Assembly (NCBI RefSeq): GCF_003176895.1
Contig: NZ_QGTD01000020.1
Location: 124,001 to 188,000 of the forward strand
DNA from: Gracilibacillus dipsosauri
GTDB lineage: Bacteria > Bacillota > Bacilli > Bacillales > Amphibacillaceae
DNA: 64,000 nt
Reading direction: 5' to 3'
Under the pieces are notes generated by a model that saw only the letters and a program-made list of their open reading frames with translations, was not told the origin of the DNA and ran no database searches. Each line of letters begins with the position of its first letter. The first letter of the stretch is position 1. Below are positions 17,521 through 27,254 of the stretch, piece by piece. The position numbers and the translations under genes are program-made.

Positions 17521-19458
17521 ATGATGAGTTATATTAAGATGTTTTTTGAAAATTCTATTGGTATTCCTTTTTCTTTTTCTGTCATTAGCAAAAAATTAAA
17601 AACACACCTTGAGCTAATCATGGCTCTCACTAGTGGTCTTCTAATATTGCTTGCATGGATTTTTCATGAAACACCTTCCGAAACACCATCCATTATTCTC
17701 TTACTTACCGCATTTATCGTTGGTGGATATGCCAAGGCCAAAGAAGGAATAATCGAAACGATAAAAGAAAAGAAACTGAATGTAGAACTTTTAATGGTGT
17801 TAGCTGCAATCGGCTCTGCTTCGATTGGTCATTGGACAGAAGGGGCCATTTTAATTTTTATTTTTGCTCTATCTGGTGCACTAGAAACCTATACCGAAAA
17901 CAAAAGTAGTCATGAATTAAAGGCATTAATGGACTTGCAACCTGAGACTGCGAACCTATTATTAAATAATAAAGTACAAAAAGTACCTGTCGCTAATTTA
18001 AAAATAGGTGACCACATCTTAATAAAGGCAGGAGAACGAATTCCAACAGATGGTTTAATTGTTAAAGGACATACATCGGTTGATGAAAGTGCCCTTACAG
18101 GAGAATCACTTCCTGTTACCAAATCAAAAGAAGAAGCCGTCTTTGCAAGTACAATCAACCTAAATGGTAATATAACTGTTCGTATTCATACCCTTCCATC
18201 GCAAACTTTATTTCAAAAAATCATTCAGTTAGTACAACAAGCGCAAGCGGAAAGATCACGCTCTCAGGCATTTATTGAACGTTTTGAAAACAGTTATGTG
18301 AAAGTAGTCCTTGGGATGGTTGCGATGATGATGGTTATCCCTCATTTTTTATTAGACTGGTCTTGGAATGATACGATCTATCGAGCTATGATTTTACTTG
18401 TAGTAGCATCTCCATGTGCACTAGTTGCATCTATTATGCCTGCAACTTTGTCCGCTATCTCTAGTAGTGCAAGAAATGGTGTTTTGTTTAAAGGCGGGGC
18501 GCATTTGGAGACATTAGGGGAGATCGACGCAATTGCCTTTGATAAAACAGGAACCTTAACAGAAGGGAAACCTGTCGTAACAAATACATTTTTCGAACAT
18601 ATTGACCAACGTCTTATCGAAATCATTTATTCGGTCGAAAGGTATTCCAATCATCCACTTGCACACGCTATTTCTAATTGGTGTGAAGAGCAAACGGAGA
18701 TCAAAGCGATAGAAATAGAAGATATCACTCATCTTGATGGAAAAGGAATTCAAGCTAAAGTAGGTGATGTGCATTGGCTAATAGGGAATACGCGACTTGT
18801 GGGTGATGCTAGTGTGGAGCAATTTGTCCAAAAACATAATATTTCAAGTGACAGATGGTTGGGGAAAACAGTCATTTTTGTAAAAAGAAATGAAGAAATT
18901 CTTGGATTATTCGTTCTTCAGGATAAGCTAAGACAAGAGGCTATGGACGCAGTAAATGAATTAAAGCAATTAGGAATCAAAACCATCATGTTAACAGGAG
19001 ATAATGAGCAAACAGCACAAGAAATAGCAAAAGAAATTGATATTCATGATTTTAGGGCTAATTGTTTACCAGAGGATAAGGTAGATGCAATTAAACAAGA
19101 GAAAAATAGTGGTTTCAAGATAGCGATGATCGGAGATGGAATTAATGATGCTCCTGCACTTGCTACTGCTAACTTAGGTGTTGCTATGGGGGCTGGTACG
19201 GATGTGGCATTAGAAACAGCAGATATGGTTCTGGTAAAAAACAGCCTACCTAAAATAGTAGATTCTATTAAACTATCCAAAAAAATGAATCGAATTATTA
19301 AACAAAATATTCTCTTTTCCATTGCAGTTATCCTTACACTCATTGCCTCCAATTTCCTTCAGGCAATTAATTTGCCATTAGGTGTCATTGGTCACGAAGG
19401 CAGTACCATACTTGTTATTCTAAATGGACTACGATTATTGAAGAAGAATAAGCAATAA
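17521..19458 (+). CDS. zosA: P1B-type metal-transporting ATPase (ZosA-like)
   Basis: 645 residues. Membrane P-type ATPase with SPC motif (Ser297-Pro-Cys299) in the transport helix, phosphorylation site DKTGTLTEG (Asp341), TGES actuator loop, hinge MIGDGINDAPALA, and an HP motif in SNHPLAHA. There is no N-terminal heavy-metal-associated CxxC domain. Size and architecture match B. subtilis ZosA (YkvW), a zinc importer induced by peroxide. Zn, Co or Cd specificity cannot be read from SPC alone, but the Per box upstream supports the ZosA assignment. Confidence 0.85.
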   Translation: MMSYIKMFFENSIGIPFSFSVISKKLKTHLELIMALTSGLLILLAWIFHETPSETPSIILLLTAFIVGGYAKAKEGIIETIKEKKLNVELLMVLAAIGSASIGHWTEGAILIFIFALSGALETYTENKSSHELKALMDLQPETANLLLNNKVQKVPVANLKIGDHILIKAGERIPTDGLIVKGHTSVDESALTGESLPVTKSKEEAVFASTINLNGNITVRIHTLPSQTLFQKIIQLVQQAQAERSRSQAFIERFENSYVKVVLGMVAMMMVIPHFLLDWSWNDTIYRAMILLVVASPCALVASIMPATLSAISSSARNGVLFKGGAHLETLGEIDAIAFDKTGTLTEGKPVVTNTFFEHIDQRLIEIIYSVERYSNHPLAHAISNWCEEQTEIKAIEIEDITHLDGKGIQAKVGDVHWLIGNTRLVGDASVEQFVQKHNISSDRWLGKTVIFVKRNEEILGLFVLQDKLRQEAMDAVNELKQLGIKTIMLTGDNEQTAQEIAKEIDIHDFRANCLPEDKVDAIKQEKNSGFKIAMIGDGINDAPALATANLGVAMGAGTDVALETADMVLVKNSLPKIVDSIKLSKKMNRIIKQNILFSIAVILTLIASNFLQAINLPLGVIGHEGSTILVILNGLRLLKKNKQ

Positions 19459-19479
19459 CAGAAATGAAAAAATGGATGC

Positions 19480-20325
19480 CTAGCTTTTAGACATCCGTTT
19501 CTTTTCATAAAATGCATTAATTTCACAGCCTATTATAATGATAATTCCAGATAAATAAAACCAAATCATTAAAATGATAACACCACCAAGACTTCCATAG
19601 GTTGCAGAATAATTACCTAATGTAGAAACATAATACGAAAAGGCCAGAGAGGTTAACTGCCAACCTACCGTAGCAAAAATTGCTCCAACATATATATGCT
19701 TAAAGTATACCTTTTTACTAGGAGCTAAACGATAAAGAACGATTAAAACAATAAAAAAAATAACAGAGGAGATTACCCACCTTAGCGTATTCCACAGATT
19801 TATGAAATCATCGGATAATCCCATAAAGGAGAAAATATAAACACCAATCGCCCGCCCAAAGATTGGTAGAATAAAGGCGACCAAAATAACTAAAAGCATT
19901 ACAATCGTAAGAAAAATCGCAATTGAACGAGTGATGAAAAAAGGGCGCTCTTCCTCAATATCGTAAGCACGATTAAATGAACGAATCAAGGCATTAATTC
20001 CATTCGACGCAGACCATAATGTCCCAATAATACCAATCGACAACAAGCTTCCATTACGACTATTCATGATTTGTGTTAGATTGTTATTGATAAGTGTCAT
20101 AATTTCTTCAGGTGCGTATTTAGAAATAAGATTTGTGACACTAATATCATCAAACGGTAGATATCCGATTAGTGTTACTAAAAAAATCATAAAAGGAAAT
20201 AATGATAACAAAAGAAAATAGGCGAGCTGAGCCCCAAGCCCCGGAACATCATCATCAATAATCTCATGGAGTAATTGCTTACCATTAGCAAGAATAGAGG
20301 AGCCCGCCCTATTGTTCAGACTCAT
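19480..20325 (-). CDS. yfkH: YihY/BrkB-family membrane protein (YfkH-like)
   Basis: 281 residues, six membrane segments; DDDVPGLGAQLAYFLLLSLFPF and the C-terminal GGVIILMIWFYLSGIIIIIGCEIN are the YihY/BrkB signatures. Start overlaps the preceding gene stop by ATGA. Same gene order as B. subtilis yfkJ-yfkI-yfkH. Function unknown; it is not the tRNA nuclease RNase BN once claimed for the family. Confidence 0.85.
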   Translation of the reverse strand: MSLNNRAGSSILANGKQLLHEIIDDDVPGLGAQLAYFLLLSLFPFMIFLVTLIGYLPFDDISVTNLISKYAPEEIMTLINNNLTQIMNSRNGSLLSIGIIGTLWSASNGINALIRSFNRAYDIEEERPFFITRSIAIFLTIVMLLVILVAFILPIFGRAIGVYIFSFMGLSDDFINLWNTLRWVISSVIFFIVLIVLYRLAPSKKVYFKHIYVGAIFATVGWQLTSLAFSYYVSTLGNYSATYGSLGGVIILMIWFYLSGIIIIIGCEINAFYEKKRMSKS

Positions 20326-20597
20326 TTTTTATCGATCTTTCTCGTCATTTCTTGTAGCTGATTTAAAATCTCCAGGGCTTGAGACAAACCTGTTGATAAT
20401 TGCTCGGAGCCTTTTTGATAAAATTGATTAAGCTCACGGACTAAATCGGAAGGATTTTTGATATAGAATTGGGCCCTTTGTTTGGTCACCTGACATTTAG
20501 AACGAACATACCTTCTCGTATCTCGATCCCCTAAGGATACTAATCCTCCAATCACTGCCCCAAAAATAATTCCTTTGACAAGTTTTTGTTTTCCCAT
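20322..20597 (-). CDS. Small YfkI-like protein
   Basis: 91 residues: a basic glycine-rich N terminus with one possible membrane-inserting stretch (GIIFGAVIGGLVSLGDRD), then an amphipathic helical tail rich in Gln, Leu and Lys, as in YtxH-type proteins. Assigned to YfkI by position between yfkJ and yfkH; role unknown. Confidence 0.65.
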   Translation of the reverse strand: MGKQKLVKGIIFGAVIGGLVSLGDRDTRRYVRSKCQVTKQRAQFYIKNPSDLVRELNQFYQKGSEQLSTGLSQALEILNQLQEMTRKIDKK

Positions 20598-20626
20598 AAT
20601 TTATCCACCTCTTATTCTCATTTATC

Positions 20627-21094
20627 TCATAGATGCTTCCTTTTTATATAAGCATACAATGATTCACAGCCTTCTTTTACAAGTTCATACGTATAGTCAA
20701 AATTCTTGGTGAAATATGGATCCGGCACATTTTCTTCCTTAGCATTTTCAACGAAATCCATCAGCTTTTTGATTACTACTTTTTCTGAATTTTTACCCAG
20801 TTCTGCTAAATCATTGATATTTTGCTGATCCATTGCAATAATATAATCAAAATTCTCCAGATCCTTTGGATTTATTTGTCTCGCTTTTTGTCCTTCATAT
20901 GTAATTTTCATTTGATCTAGCTTAGCTCTAGTCCCTTGATGTGGCGGCTTTCCAATATGCCAATTCCCCATTCCAGCAGAATCAATAAAGAAGCGTTTCT
21001 CCATTCCATCTTCCTTGGCTATTTGACGAAAGACCGCTTCTGCCATTGGCGAACGACAAATATTCCCTAAACAAATAAATAAAACATTAATCAT
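20627..21094 (-). CDS. yfkJ: Low-molecular-weight protein tyrosine phosphatase (YfkJ-like)
   Basis: 155 residues. P-loop CLGNICRSP (Cys8 nucleophile, Arg14) at the N terminus and the general-acid loop VPDPYF near residue 121. First gene of the yfkJIH-type operon. In Bacilli the family acts on phosphotyrosine or related substrates in the cytoplasm. Confidence 0.9.
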   Translation of the reverse strand: MINVLFICLGNICRSPMAEAVFRQIAKEDGMEKRFFIDSAGMGNWHIGKPPHQGTRAKLDQMKITYEGQKARQINPKDLENFDYIIAMDQQNINDLAELGKNSEKVVIKKLMDFVENAKEENVPDPYFTKNFDYTYELVKEGCESLYAYIKRKHL

Positions 21095-21166
21095 ATAATA
21101 CCACCTATTCTAATTTGTTAATCCTAATATTTTAGAAAAACTCTATTTTCTAGAAAAGTTATTGAT

Positions 21167-22492
21167 TTAACTTGTTAGCAGCTTATCCATCACCTTGTCT
21201 GCTTCTAGTGGCTGACTATAGAAATAGCCTTGATAGTAATCACACGCTACATTACGAATAAAACTTAATGCATGTTCTCCTTCTACCCCTTCCGCTACTA
21301 CTTTTAAACCAAAGGTATGACCAAGATGAATCATTGATTTAATAATTTCGGCACTTCCAGAATCCGTACATACATCCTTCAAAAAGGATTGGTCAATTTT
21401 TAGATAATCTATCGGGAATTTTTTTAAATACCCTATCGAGGAATAGCCGGTACCAAAGTCATCAATCGATAAAGAAATTCCTATACTTCTTAACTTTTCC
21501 ATTGTTTCAATACATTCTTCTGGGTTATGTATAAAGCTATTTTCTGTTATTTCCATCTCCAGATACTTTGGATCCATCCCCATCTGCTCTATAATACGGA
21601 TTACTCGATGATAAAAGCAAGGTTGCTGTAACTCGAGTGCAGATACATTAATGGCAATCAAAATTGGTGGAACACCAATACGCTTCCATTCCAGGTATTG
21701 TTGACAAACTGCTCTTAATACCCATTCTCCAATAGAATGGATCATACCGATTTTCTCTGCTATCGGAATAAATCTAGATGGTGAAATTTCTCCTAATTGA
21801 TGATGTTTCCACCTTAATAAGGCTTCTAGTCCGATCATTTTATTTGTCTTAACATCTACCTTAGGCTGATAGACAAGATAGAACTCATTGAATTGTACTG
21901 CTTTTATGATATCGGATTCCAGTGAGATTAACTCATTATATATTGCTCCCATAAAGCTTTTATATTCATTTACTTGATTTCCACCTTTTGTTTTTCCATG
22001 CCTTACTGCGAACCTTGCTTGATGGATATGTTCAGAAGGCTTTATATCAGACTCTTGAATATGACTAATGCCGATCGTTGCGGTAAGGTAGAATTCATGA
22101 TTCTCCGCAAAAATTGGTCGTTGAATAGCTTTCATGAGCTGGTTTGCAAGCGAGAAGCTCTGACTGACTGTGTTGTCAATTGACACCAAAAATTGATCAC
22201 CAAAAAGATGATACAAATTACAAGTTTCTGGAAGATGTTCATTAATCCTGTCTTCGACTAGTTCAATTACCTGATCTCCTATCTGTCGGCCTGCAATATC
22301 ATTCACATTTTTAAATCGATCTATATCAAAGAAAAGAATCGACTTTGGTCTTTGAGCATCTAACTTCATCGACTCTTCGAGATCTTCTATCCATCTATAA
22401 CGATTGTCGAACGGCATTTCGCTAATTCGATTTATTCTCTCATTCCGCTGTGATGTTTTATTTAATATTTGATCTATAAACGTTTGAAACAT
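21167..22492 (-). CDS. c-di-GMP phosphodiesterase with degenerate GGDEF and intact EAL domain
   Basis: 441 residues from ATG at 22492 (AAAGGTGA upstream; the longer frame lacks a ribosome binding site). GGDEF domain: FFDIDRFKNVND is kept but the active site reads FGDQF, so cyclase activity is unlikely. EAL domain: YQPKVD, LEALLRW, NVSA, EMEITE, SIDDFGTGYSS, LKIDQ and VVAEGVE are all present, so it should hydrolyse c-di-GMP. No membrane segments or sensor domain, hence cytosolic. Monocistronic. Confidence 0.88.
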   Translation of the reverse strand: MFQTFIDQILNKTSQRNERINRISEMPFDNRYRWIEDLEESMKLDAQRPKSILFFDIDRFKNVNDIAGRQIGDQVIELVEDRINEHLPETCNLYHLFGDQFLVSIDNTVSQSFSLANQLMKAIQRPIFAENHEFYLTATIGISHIQESDIKPSEHIHQARFAVRHGKTKGGNQVNEYKSFMGAIYNELISLESDIIKAVQFNEFYLVYQPKVDVKTNKMIGLEALLRWKHHQLGEISPSRFIPIAEKIGMIHSIGEWVLRAVCQQYLEWKRIGVPPILIAINVSALELQQPCFYHRVIRIIEQMGMDPKYLEMEITENSFIHNPEECIETMEKLRSIGISLSIDDFGTGYSSIGYLKKFPIDYLKIDQSFLKDVCTDSGSAEIIKSMIHLGHTFGLKVVAEGVEGEHALSFIRNVACDYYQGYFYSQPLEADKVMDKLLTS

Positions 22493-22606
22493 TATCGTCA
22501 CCTTTAATTTTCTAAATATTATTGTCATGCCAATTGGGACATATGCATAGACAGGGTTATCTTTAGATATCACAAATTTTGAGGTTCCTTCATCTCTAAG
22601 GACGAA

Positions 22607-22980
22607 CTAACGCTGTGATAAACGATCTAATTTGTGACGATATTGCCTATACACAGGTGATTTTTTTATACCGCGTTTTTCGATAAGCATCCTTAGTCGT
22701 AGCTCTTTTTCTGTAAGTTTTTTCTCCAGACGTTTTTTTTCTGATTCGCTATCACATGACTTGATCAAATCTCTTAATGTTACTAATTCTTTGTTTATTT
22801 GTAATTCCTCTGGAAGAAAACCACTATTCTTTAACAGACGGTATCCCATCCGCAAATCCTCTGGAACGTGTGATAAATCATCTTGCTTTAATGGCTTCCC
22901 TCTCCCTTTTAGTTGATCAAATTCCCCTTCCTCTATAGCTTTTTTATCCTTTCCTCCGCTAATTGTGCAAATACATCCAT
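22607..22980 (-). pseudogene. DUF1992 (DnaJ-related) protein gene with apparent -1 frameshift
   Basis: The intact reading would be about 124 residues starting with MDVFAQLAEERIKK and continuing as AIEEGEFDQLKGRGKP to a conserved DUF1992 body. In the start frame TAG occurs 16 codons in (22933-22935). The break lies at A AAA AAG (22939-22945), in the zero frame needed for a -1 slip, and slipping by one base restores the conserved protein exactly. GGAGG stands 7 nt upstream. Either one A was lost from a run of seven (mutation or sequencing error), or the gene is read by frameshifting. The remaining 82-residue frame 22607-22855 has only a TTG start without a ribosome binding site. Confidence 0.75.
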
Positions 22981-23273
22981 ATTAATCATCCTAGATTATT
23001 TTTTTAGGCACGCTTCTATTCACTCATCTATTTTATCATTCGACTAGACAGGAATCTTATCCACACGTCTGATGCTATTAACTACCTTTATTATACTAGA
23101 TTATCAACAGAAGTTTTATTATAATGAATTTTTCGCTTTTAAAATTTCACACTAAAGTTAGTTTTTTTGCATTAACAAAAACTTCCATCCATAATACGGT
23201 CATAATTTCCTATGAAAAATAGAACAATTATAAAGGTAGAGATTTATGATATAGAATTAATGGAGGGTACGTA

Positions 23274-24281
23274 ATGTTTGCAAATACAGAAATTGGTATT
23301 GACCTAGGAACCGCAAATATATTAATTTATACCAAAACCAAAGGAATTATATTAAATGAACCTGCCGTTGTGGCACTAGATACAAAGACAAATAATGTCG
23401 TTGCTGTCGGAAATGAAGCGAAAAGTATGATTGGGAAGACTCCAAAACATATTATTCCAATTCGCCCATTAAGAAATGGCGTGATTGCAGACTTTGATTC
23501 CACTACTCAAATGTTAACAGCTATGTTAAAGAAAGTCAGTAAAAAAGCTGGAATCTCTATGCGAAAGCCTACCGTTGTCGTTTGTACGCCATCAGGTAGT
23601 ACGGCTGTAGAACGACGCGCTATTGATAATGCTATTAAAAGCTATGGAGCGAAAGAAGTTCATCTAATAGAAGAACCGATCGCAGCTGCTATCGGTGCAG
23701 ATCTTCCTGTGGCAGAGCCTCAAGCAAGTATGATTGTCGATATTGGCGGCGGAACAAGCGAGGTAGGGATTATTTCTTTCGGTGGTGTTGTTGCAAGTAG
23801 ATCTGTTCGAATTGGCGGGGATCACATCGATGAAGAGATTATCCAGTATATAAAAAGACATTTCAATGTCCTTATTGGGGAAAGCACAGCAGAAAAGATT
23901 AAAATAGAAATCGGACATGCCCTCATTGAACATGATGAAAAAACAATGGACGTTCGTGGACGAGACCTTGTAACAGGGTTACCTAAAGTGATTGAAATTA
24001 AATCTACCGAAGTACAATACGCGATAAAAGAAGTATTAGAGGCTATTCTAAACTCCATTCGAGACACATTAGAAAATTGTCCACCAGAGCTAAGTGGAGA
24101 TATAGTAGACCAAGGGATTACACTGACTGGAGGGGGAGCATTACTACAAGGGATGGAAAAATGGCTTTCTAAAGTAATCAATGTTCCCGTACATCTTGCT
24201 CCAAACCCGTTAGAATCCGTAGCAATTGGTACAGGTAGATCGCTAAAAATGATTCAAAAATTGCAAAAAGCTGCGAAATAA
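23274..24281 (+). CDS. mreBH: MreB-like cell-shape protein MreBH
   Basis: 335 residues, actin fold. Closer to B. subtilis MreBH than to Mbl or MreB: starts with [15 protein letters not shown] and has [38 protein letters not shown] and [13 protein letters not shown]. Phosphate loops DIGGGTSEV and LTGGGALL are intact. Forms membrane-bound filaments guiding lateral wall synthesis and autolysins. ATG follows GGAGG. In the 284-bp upstream gap I could not assign a firm promoter. Confidence 0.9.
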   Translation: MFANTEIGIDLGTANILIYTKTKGIILNEPAVVALDTKTNNVVAVGNEAKSMIGKTPKHIIPIRPLRNGVIADFDSTTQMLTAMLKKVSKKAGISMRKPTVVVCTPSGSTAVERRAIDNAIKSYGAKEVHLIEEPIAAAIGADLPVAEPQASMIVDIGGGTSEVGIISFGGVVASRSVRIGGDHIDEEIIQYIKRHFNVLIGESTAEKIKIEIGHALIEHDEKTMDVRGRDLVTGLPKVIEIKSTEVQYAIKEVLEAILNSIRDTLENCPPELSGDIVDQGITLTGGGALLQGMEKWLSKVINVPVHLAPNPLESVAIGTGRSLKMIQKLQKAAK

Positions 24282-24347
24282 CTTGCTAAAGACAGCTCGT
24301 GTTGATAGGCTATAGGAAATCATTACCTAATGAGAGGAGTCATTAAC

Positions 24348-24578
24348 ATGAAATCCCCCTTTACATTGAGTCATGAAGAAAGAAATGAATTTATTACTCT
24401 CATTCAAGATTACTACTTAAGAGAACATAACGAGGAATTAGGAAATTTACAGGCAGGATTTCTTCTAGATTTTTTTATGAGGGAAATAGCTCCAACCTTT
24501 TATAATTTAGGGGTAAGAGATTCCCATACTTATGTAAGTAATAAACTAGACGATTTATTTGAAATAGAAAAAAGGTAA
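24348..24578 (+). CDS. DUF2164 family protein
   Basis: 76 residues from ATG at 24348; GAGAGGAG lies 8 nt upstream and overlaps an earlier in-frame ATG, which decides the start. The ELGNLQAGFLLDFFMREIAP and YNLGVRDS stretches are the DUF2164 signature. Function unknown. Downstream of mreBH, possibly cotranscribed (66-bp gap, no terminator seen). Confidence 0.75.
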   Translation: MKSPFTLSHEERNEFITLIQDYYLREHNEELGNLQAGFLLDFFMREIAPTFYNLGVRDSHTYVSNKLDDLFEIEKR

Positions 24579-24615
24579 TTTTCCATCAGTAGGGTTATGT
24601 CCTTGAGCCTAGAAA

Positions 24616-24664
24616 AACCGAACTATATTTAGAGCCTTAAGAAAAAGCTCTAAGTAGTTCGGTT
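24616..24664. terminator. Bidirectional terminator
   Basis: AACCGAACTA (24616-24625) pairs with TAGTTCGGTT (24655-24664), with an inner stem TTAGAGC/GCTCTAA. On the minus strand it is followed by TTTTTCT and ends the anti-sigma operon; on the plus strand CCTTTCTTT follows. Confidence 0.8.
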
Positions 24665-24687
24665 CCTTTCTTTATCCATTCTTTCAC

Positions 24688-25401
24688 CTAATCAAAATCG
24701 ACAAAGAATGTTTCTGGACCTGTAGGAGTTTTACTGCCTCCCAATGGTTCTACACTTGCTTTTATATGCTTATATTCCGATAAGTCATTTAAACGATATA
24801 ATACTTTTGCCTCACCATTCGTATCTACCATTAATAATTCACCTTCAGCATGATTATCCTGGTCAACGATCCAAAGCTGATAATCATTTTGCTCCAAGCC
24901 CTCTAGCCCCTTTACTTTAAGTAACATCTCCTGTGTTTCTTTATTGACCCATAAAGCACCGTCAATATTACTAGTATTGGAAAACGAAACAAGCTGTTGT
25001 ACTTCTACATGTGGACTATTGGTAAATAAACTTTCCTCATTGATTTCATTATTTTGATAAATTTCATATTCCGGTTGAACCGTATTACTTTGGTAAACAA
25101 TATCATTTAATCCCCAGAACAGAAAAGCCACAATTGCTAGACTAGCGGTGAGAATTATTGGTTTAAATGAAATGAAACGATGACTTTTTTTCTTTTCGAT
25201 CGATTCATCTAATCTCTCCTTTAGTGAAGGAGAAGGGGAAACATCTGTCATACTTTCCATCGTATTTTGCCAAAATTTATATACTCCTTGGCATTTTGGG
25301 CATGTATTTATATGGTTTTGAATTTCAAATTTTTCTTCTTCTGAAACATTACCATCAAGCAGGTCGATGATTTTTTCTTCCTTCAAATGGTTACTGCTCA
25401 T
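24688..25401 (-). CDS. Anti-sigma factor (RskA-like, zinc-finger N terminus)
   Basis: 237 residues. N-terminal anti-sigma zinc-binding motif: His in QNHINTCPKC with two Cys, sequence H-x3-C-x2-C. One membrane segment at about residues 82-100 (IILTASLAIVAFLFWGL). The C-terminal outer part, with LEGLEQNDYQLWIVDQDN and GSKTPTGPETFFVDFD, is the RskA domain. Starts directly after the sigma gene stop. Holds the sigma factor at the membrane; the signal is unknown. Confidence 0.85.
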   Translation of the reverse strand: MSSNHLKEEKIIDLLDGNVSEEEKFEIQNHINTCPKCQGVYKFWQNTMESMTDVSPSPSLKERLDESIEKKKSHRFISFKPIILTASLAIVAFLFWGLNDIVYQSNTVQPEYEIYQNNEINEESLFTNSPHVEVQQLVSFSNTSNIDGALWVNKETQEMLLKVKGLEGLEQNDYQLWIVDQDNHAEGELLMVDTNGEAKVLYRLNDLSEYKHIKASVEPLGGSKTPTGPETFFVDFD

Positions 25402-25968
25402 TTATTTGTCACCTCCACTAGAACCATACCAACGTAGTAATGATTTTTGCTTCCGTAAATTTTGGAGTCCATAACGAATAGATGATTTAACAGAACCGAG
25501 TGGTCGGTTATACCTAAATGCAATCTCCTTTTGGGTAAAATGCTCAAAATACATATGATAGATTGCTTGTTGTTGCTCCTTTGGAAGACGGCTCATCGCA
25601 TTAACGAGTAGCTCCTTTTCCATTCTTTCTATTACATATTGATCTGCAGAAGGAGAAGCATTCATCAGGATATCTTCGAGCTTATTTGTTAACAGACCTG
25701 ATTTTTTCCGCAAACGATCTATTGCTCTTGACCTTGTCTTCACTCCTATCCATGCTTTTACACTTCCTCGTTCGGGATTGTATTGTATCGCTTTTTGATA
25801 AATCTCGAGAAAAACATCGTGGCAAATATCTTCCGCCTCACTACGATTACTCACAACCTTATAAGCAATTTGAAAAATGTAGATATGATATTTTTCGTAG
25901 AAGCTATCAAATGCTTGTTTTTGTCCATCTGCCATTCGTTTTAATAACAAATGATCTTCTTCCAACAT
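25402..25968 (-). CDS. ECF-family RNA polymerase sigma factor
   Basis: 188 residues. Region 2: FYEKYHIYIFQIAYKVV, SEAEDICHDVFLEIYQK and WIGVKTRSRAIDRLRKK. Region 4: LPKEQQQAIYHMYFEHFTQKEIA and GSVKSSIRYGLQNLRK. Pairs with the RskA-like anti-sigma directly downstream, and diverges from the NEW3-domain/ABC genes with 126 bp between, which may be a target of this sigma (inference). Confidence 0.9.
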   Translation of the reverse strand: MLEEDHLLLKRMADGQKQAFDSFYEKYHIYIFQIAYKVVSNRSEAEDICHDVFLEIYQKAIQYNPERGSVKAWIGVKTRSRAIDRLRKKSGLLTNKLEDILMNASPSADQYVIERMEKELLVNAMSRLPKEQQQAIYHMYFEHFTQKEIAFRYNRPLGSVKSSIRYGLQNLRKQKSLLRWYGSSGGDK

Positions 25969-26094
25969 GATCCCCCCTCTAAGAGTTCATCAACAATTTA
26001 TTTACATTGTACAAATTTTTTTCAAAAAAACAAATCCAACTACGTAATTTCCACGTATCACTCACTGAAAAATCATTTTAAGGAGGATCTAACC

Positions 26095-27252
26095 ATGTAT
26101 AAAAAAATTATATCTTTAATATGTTCCGTGTTGTTATTATTTCCTATTTTATTTATTGGAAAAGTAGAAGCAGCAGGTGGAATCTCTCTTTACACACCTT
26201 ATACAGGCTTATCCGTCACACCAGGAGAAACATTAAGCTATGACGTCACTGTGCTTAACAAAAGTAGTTCGATATCGAATATGACCTTTGATGTAGAAGG
26301 ACTCCCGAAAGGTTGGAACTACACAATTACTGCTGGTGGAAATGATATTAGTCAATTATCTGTACGCGAAAATGGTGAGCAAAGTATCCAATTCGATGTA
26401 ACCGTTCCATTAGAAATTAAAAAGGCGGATTATCAATTTACGCTTATTGCAGATGGTGAAGGCGATGATTATGCAGAATTACCTTTTATTACAACGGTAT
26501 CGGAGGAAGGTACATCTGCGACTGAATTAACATCGGAACAGCCAAATATGGAGGGGCATGCTGATGCTACCTTTTCTTATACAGTGAGCTTAAAAAATCG
26601 TACTGCTGAAGAACAAACCTATGCTTTGAGTGCAGGAACAAAAGAAGGCTGGGGTGTACAATTTAAAGCAGATGGAAAAGCAGTAACTTCAGTAGCACTA
26701 GAACCAAATGCATCAAAGGATATTACAGTGGAAGTAACACCACCGACAAATGTAAAAGCAGATACCTACTCCATCCCAATAAAAGCAGCTAATAGCTCTA
26801 CCTCTGCAGAAACAACGTTAGAAGCCGTTATAACAGGTTCGTACGAATTGAAAATAAGTACTCCAGAAGGAAATTTAAGCACAGATGTTACAGCAGGAAA
26901 TTCCCGTACTGTGAATTTAGTAATCGAAAATACTGGTACTGCTACCCTATCTGATATTTCCGTAAAAGCTTCCACTCCGCCTAATTGGGAATCAGAATTC
27001 AATTCAGACAAAATTGCTTCATTAAAAGCAGGAGAAACCAAAACAATAAAAGCAACACTAACCGCACCGGATGAAGCCATTGCAGGGGATTATGTAACCA
27101 CCTTCACAGCGGAAACTGCGGAAGCTTCCTCGGATGCAAGTTTTCGTGTAGCAGTCGAAACCTCTACATTATGGGGCATTGTAGCTATTCTTATCATTCT
27201 CATCGTGATAGGTGGCCTTTACTTTATATTTAGAAAATTTGGGAGGAGATAA
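26095..27252 (+). CDS. Exported NEW3-domain protein with C-terminal membrane anchor
   Basis: 385 residues from ATG at 26095, 7 nt after AAGGAGG; the frame is open further upstream but without a ribosome binding site. Signal peptide (ISLICSVLLLFPILFIGKVEA), then beta-rich Ig-like repeats of the NEW3 type (PGETLSYDVTVLNKS, AGNSRTVNLVIENTGTATL), and a C-terminal membrane helix (WGIVAILIILIVIGGLYFIF) with basic tail. Such COG1470-type proteins lie next to ABC exporters, as here. Likely an outer-face partner of the following ABC transporter; function unknown. Confidence 0.8.
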   Translation: MYKKIISLICSVLLLFPILFIGKVEAAGGISLYTPYTGLSVTPGETLSYDVTVLNKSSSISNMTFDVEGLPKGWNYTITAGGNDISQLSVRENGEQSIQFDVTVPLEIKKADYQFTLIADGEGDDYAELPFITTVSEEGTSATELTSEQPNMEGHADATFSYTVSLKNRTAEEQTYALSAGTKEGWGVQFKADGKAVTSVALEPNASKDITVEVTPPTNVKADTYSIPIKAANSSTSAETTLEAVITGSYELKISTPEGNLSTDVTAGNSRTVNLVIENTGTATLSDISVKASTPPNWESEFNSDKIASLKAGETKTIKATLTAPDEAIAGDYVTTFTAETAEASSDASFRVAVETSTLWGIVAILIILIVIGGLYFIFRKFGRR

Positions 27253-27254
27253 TT

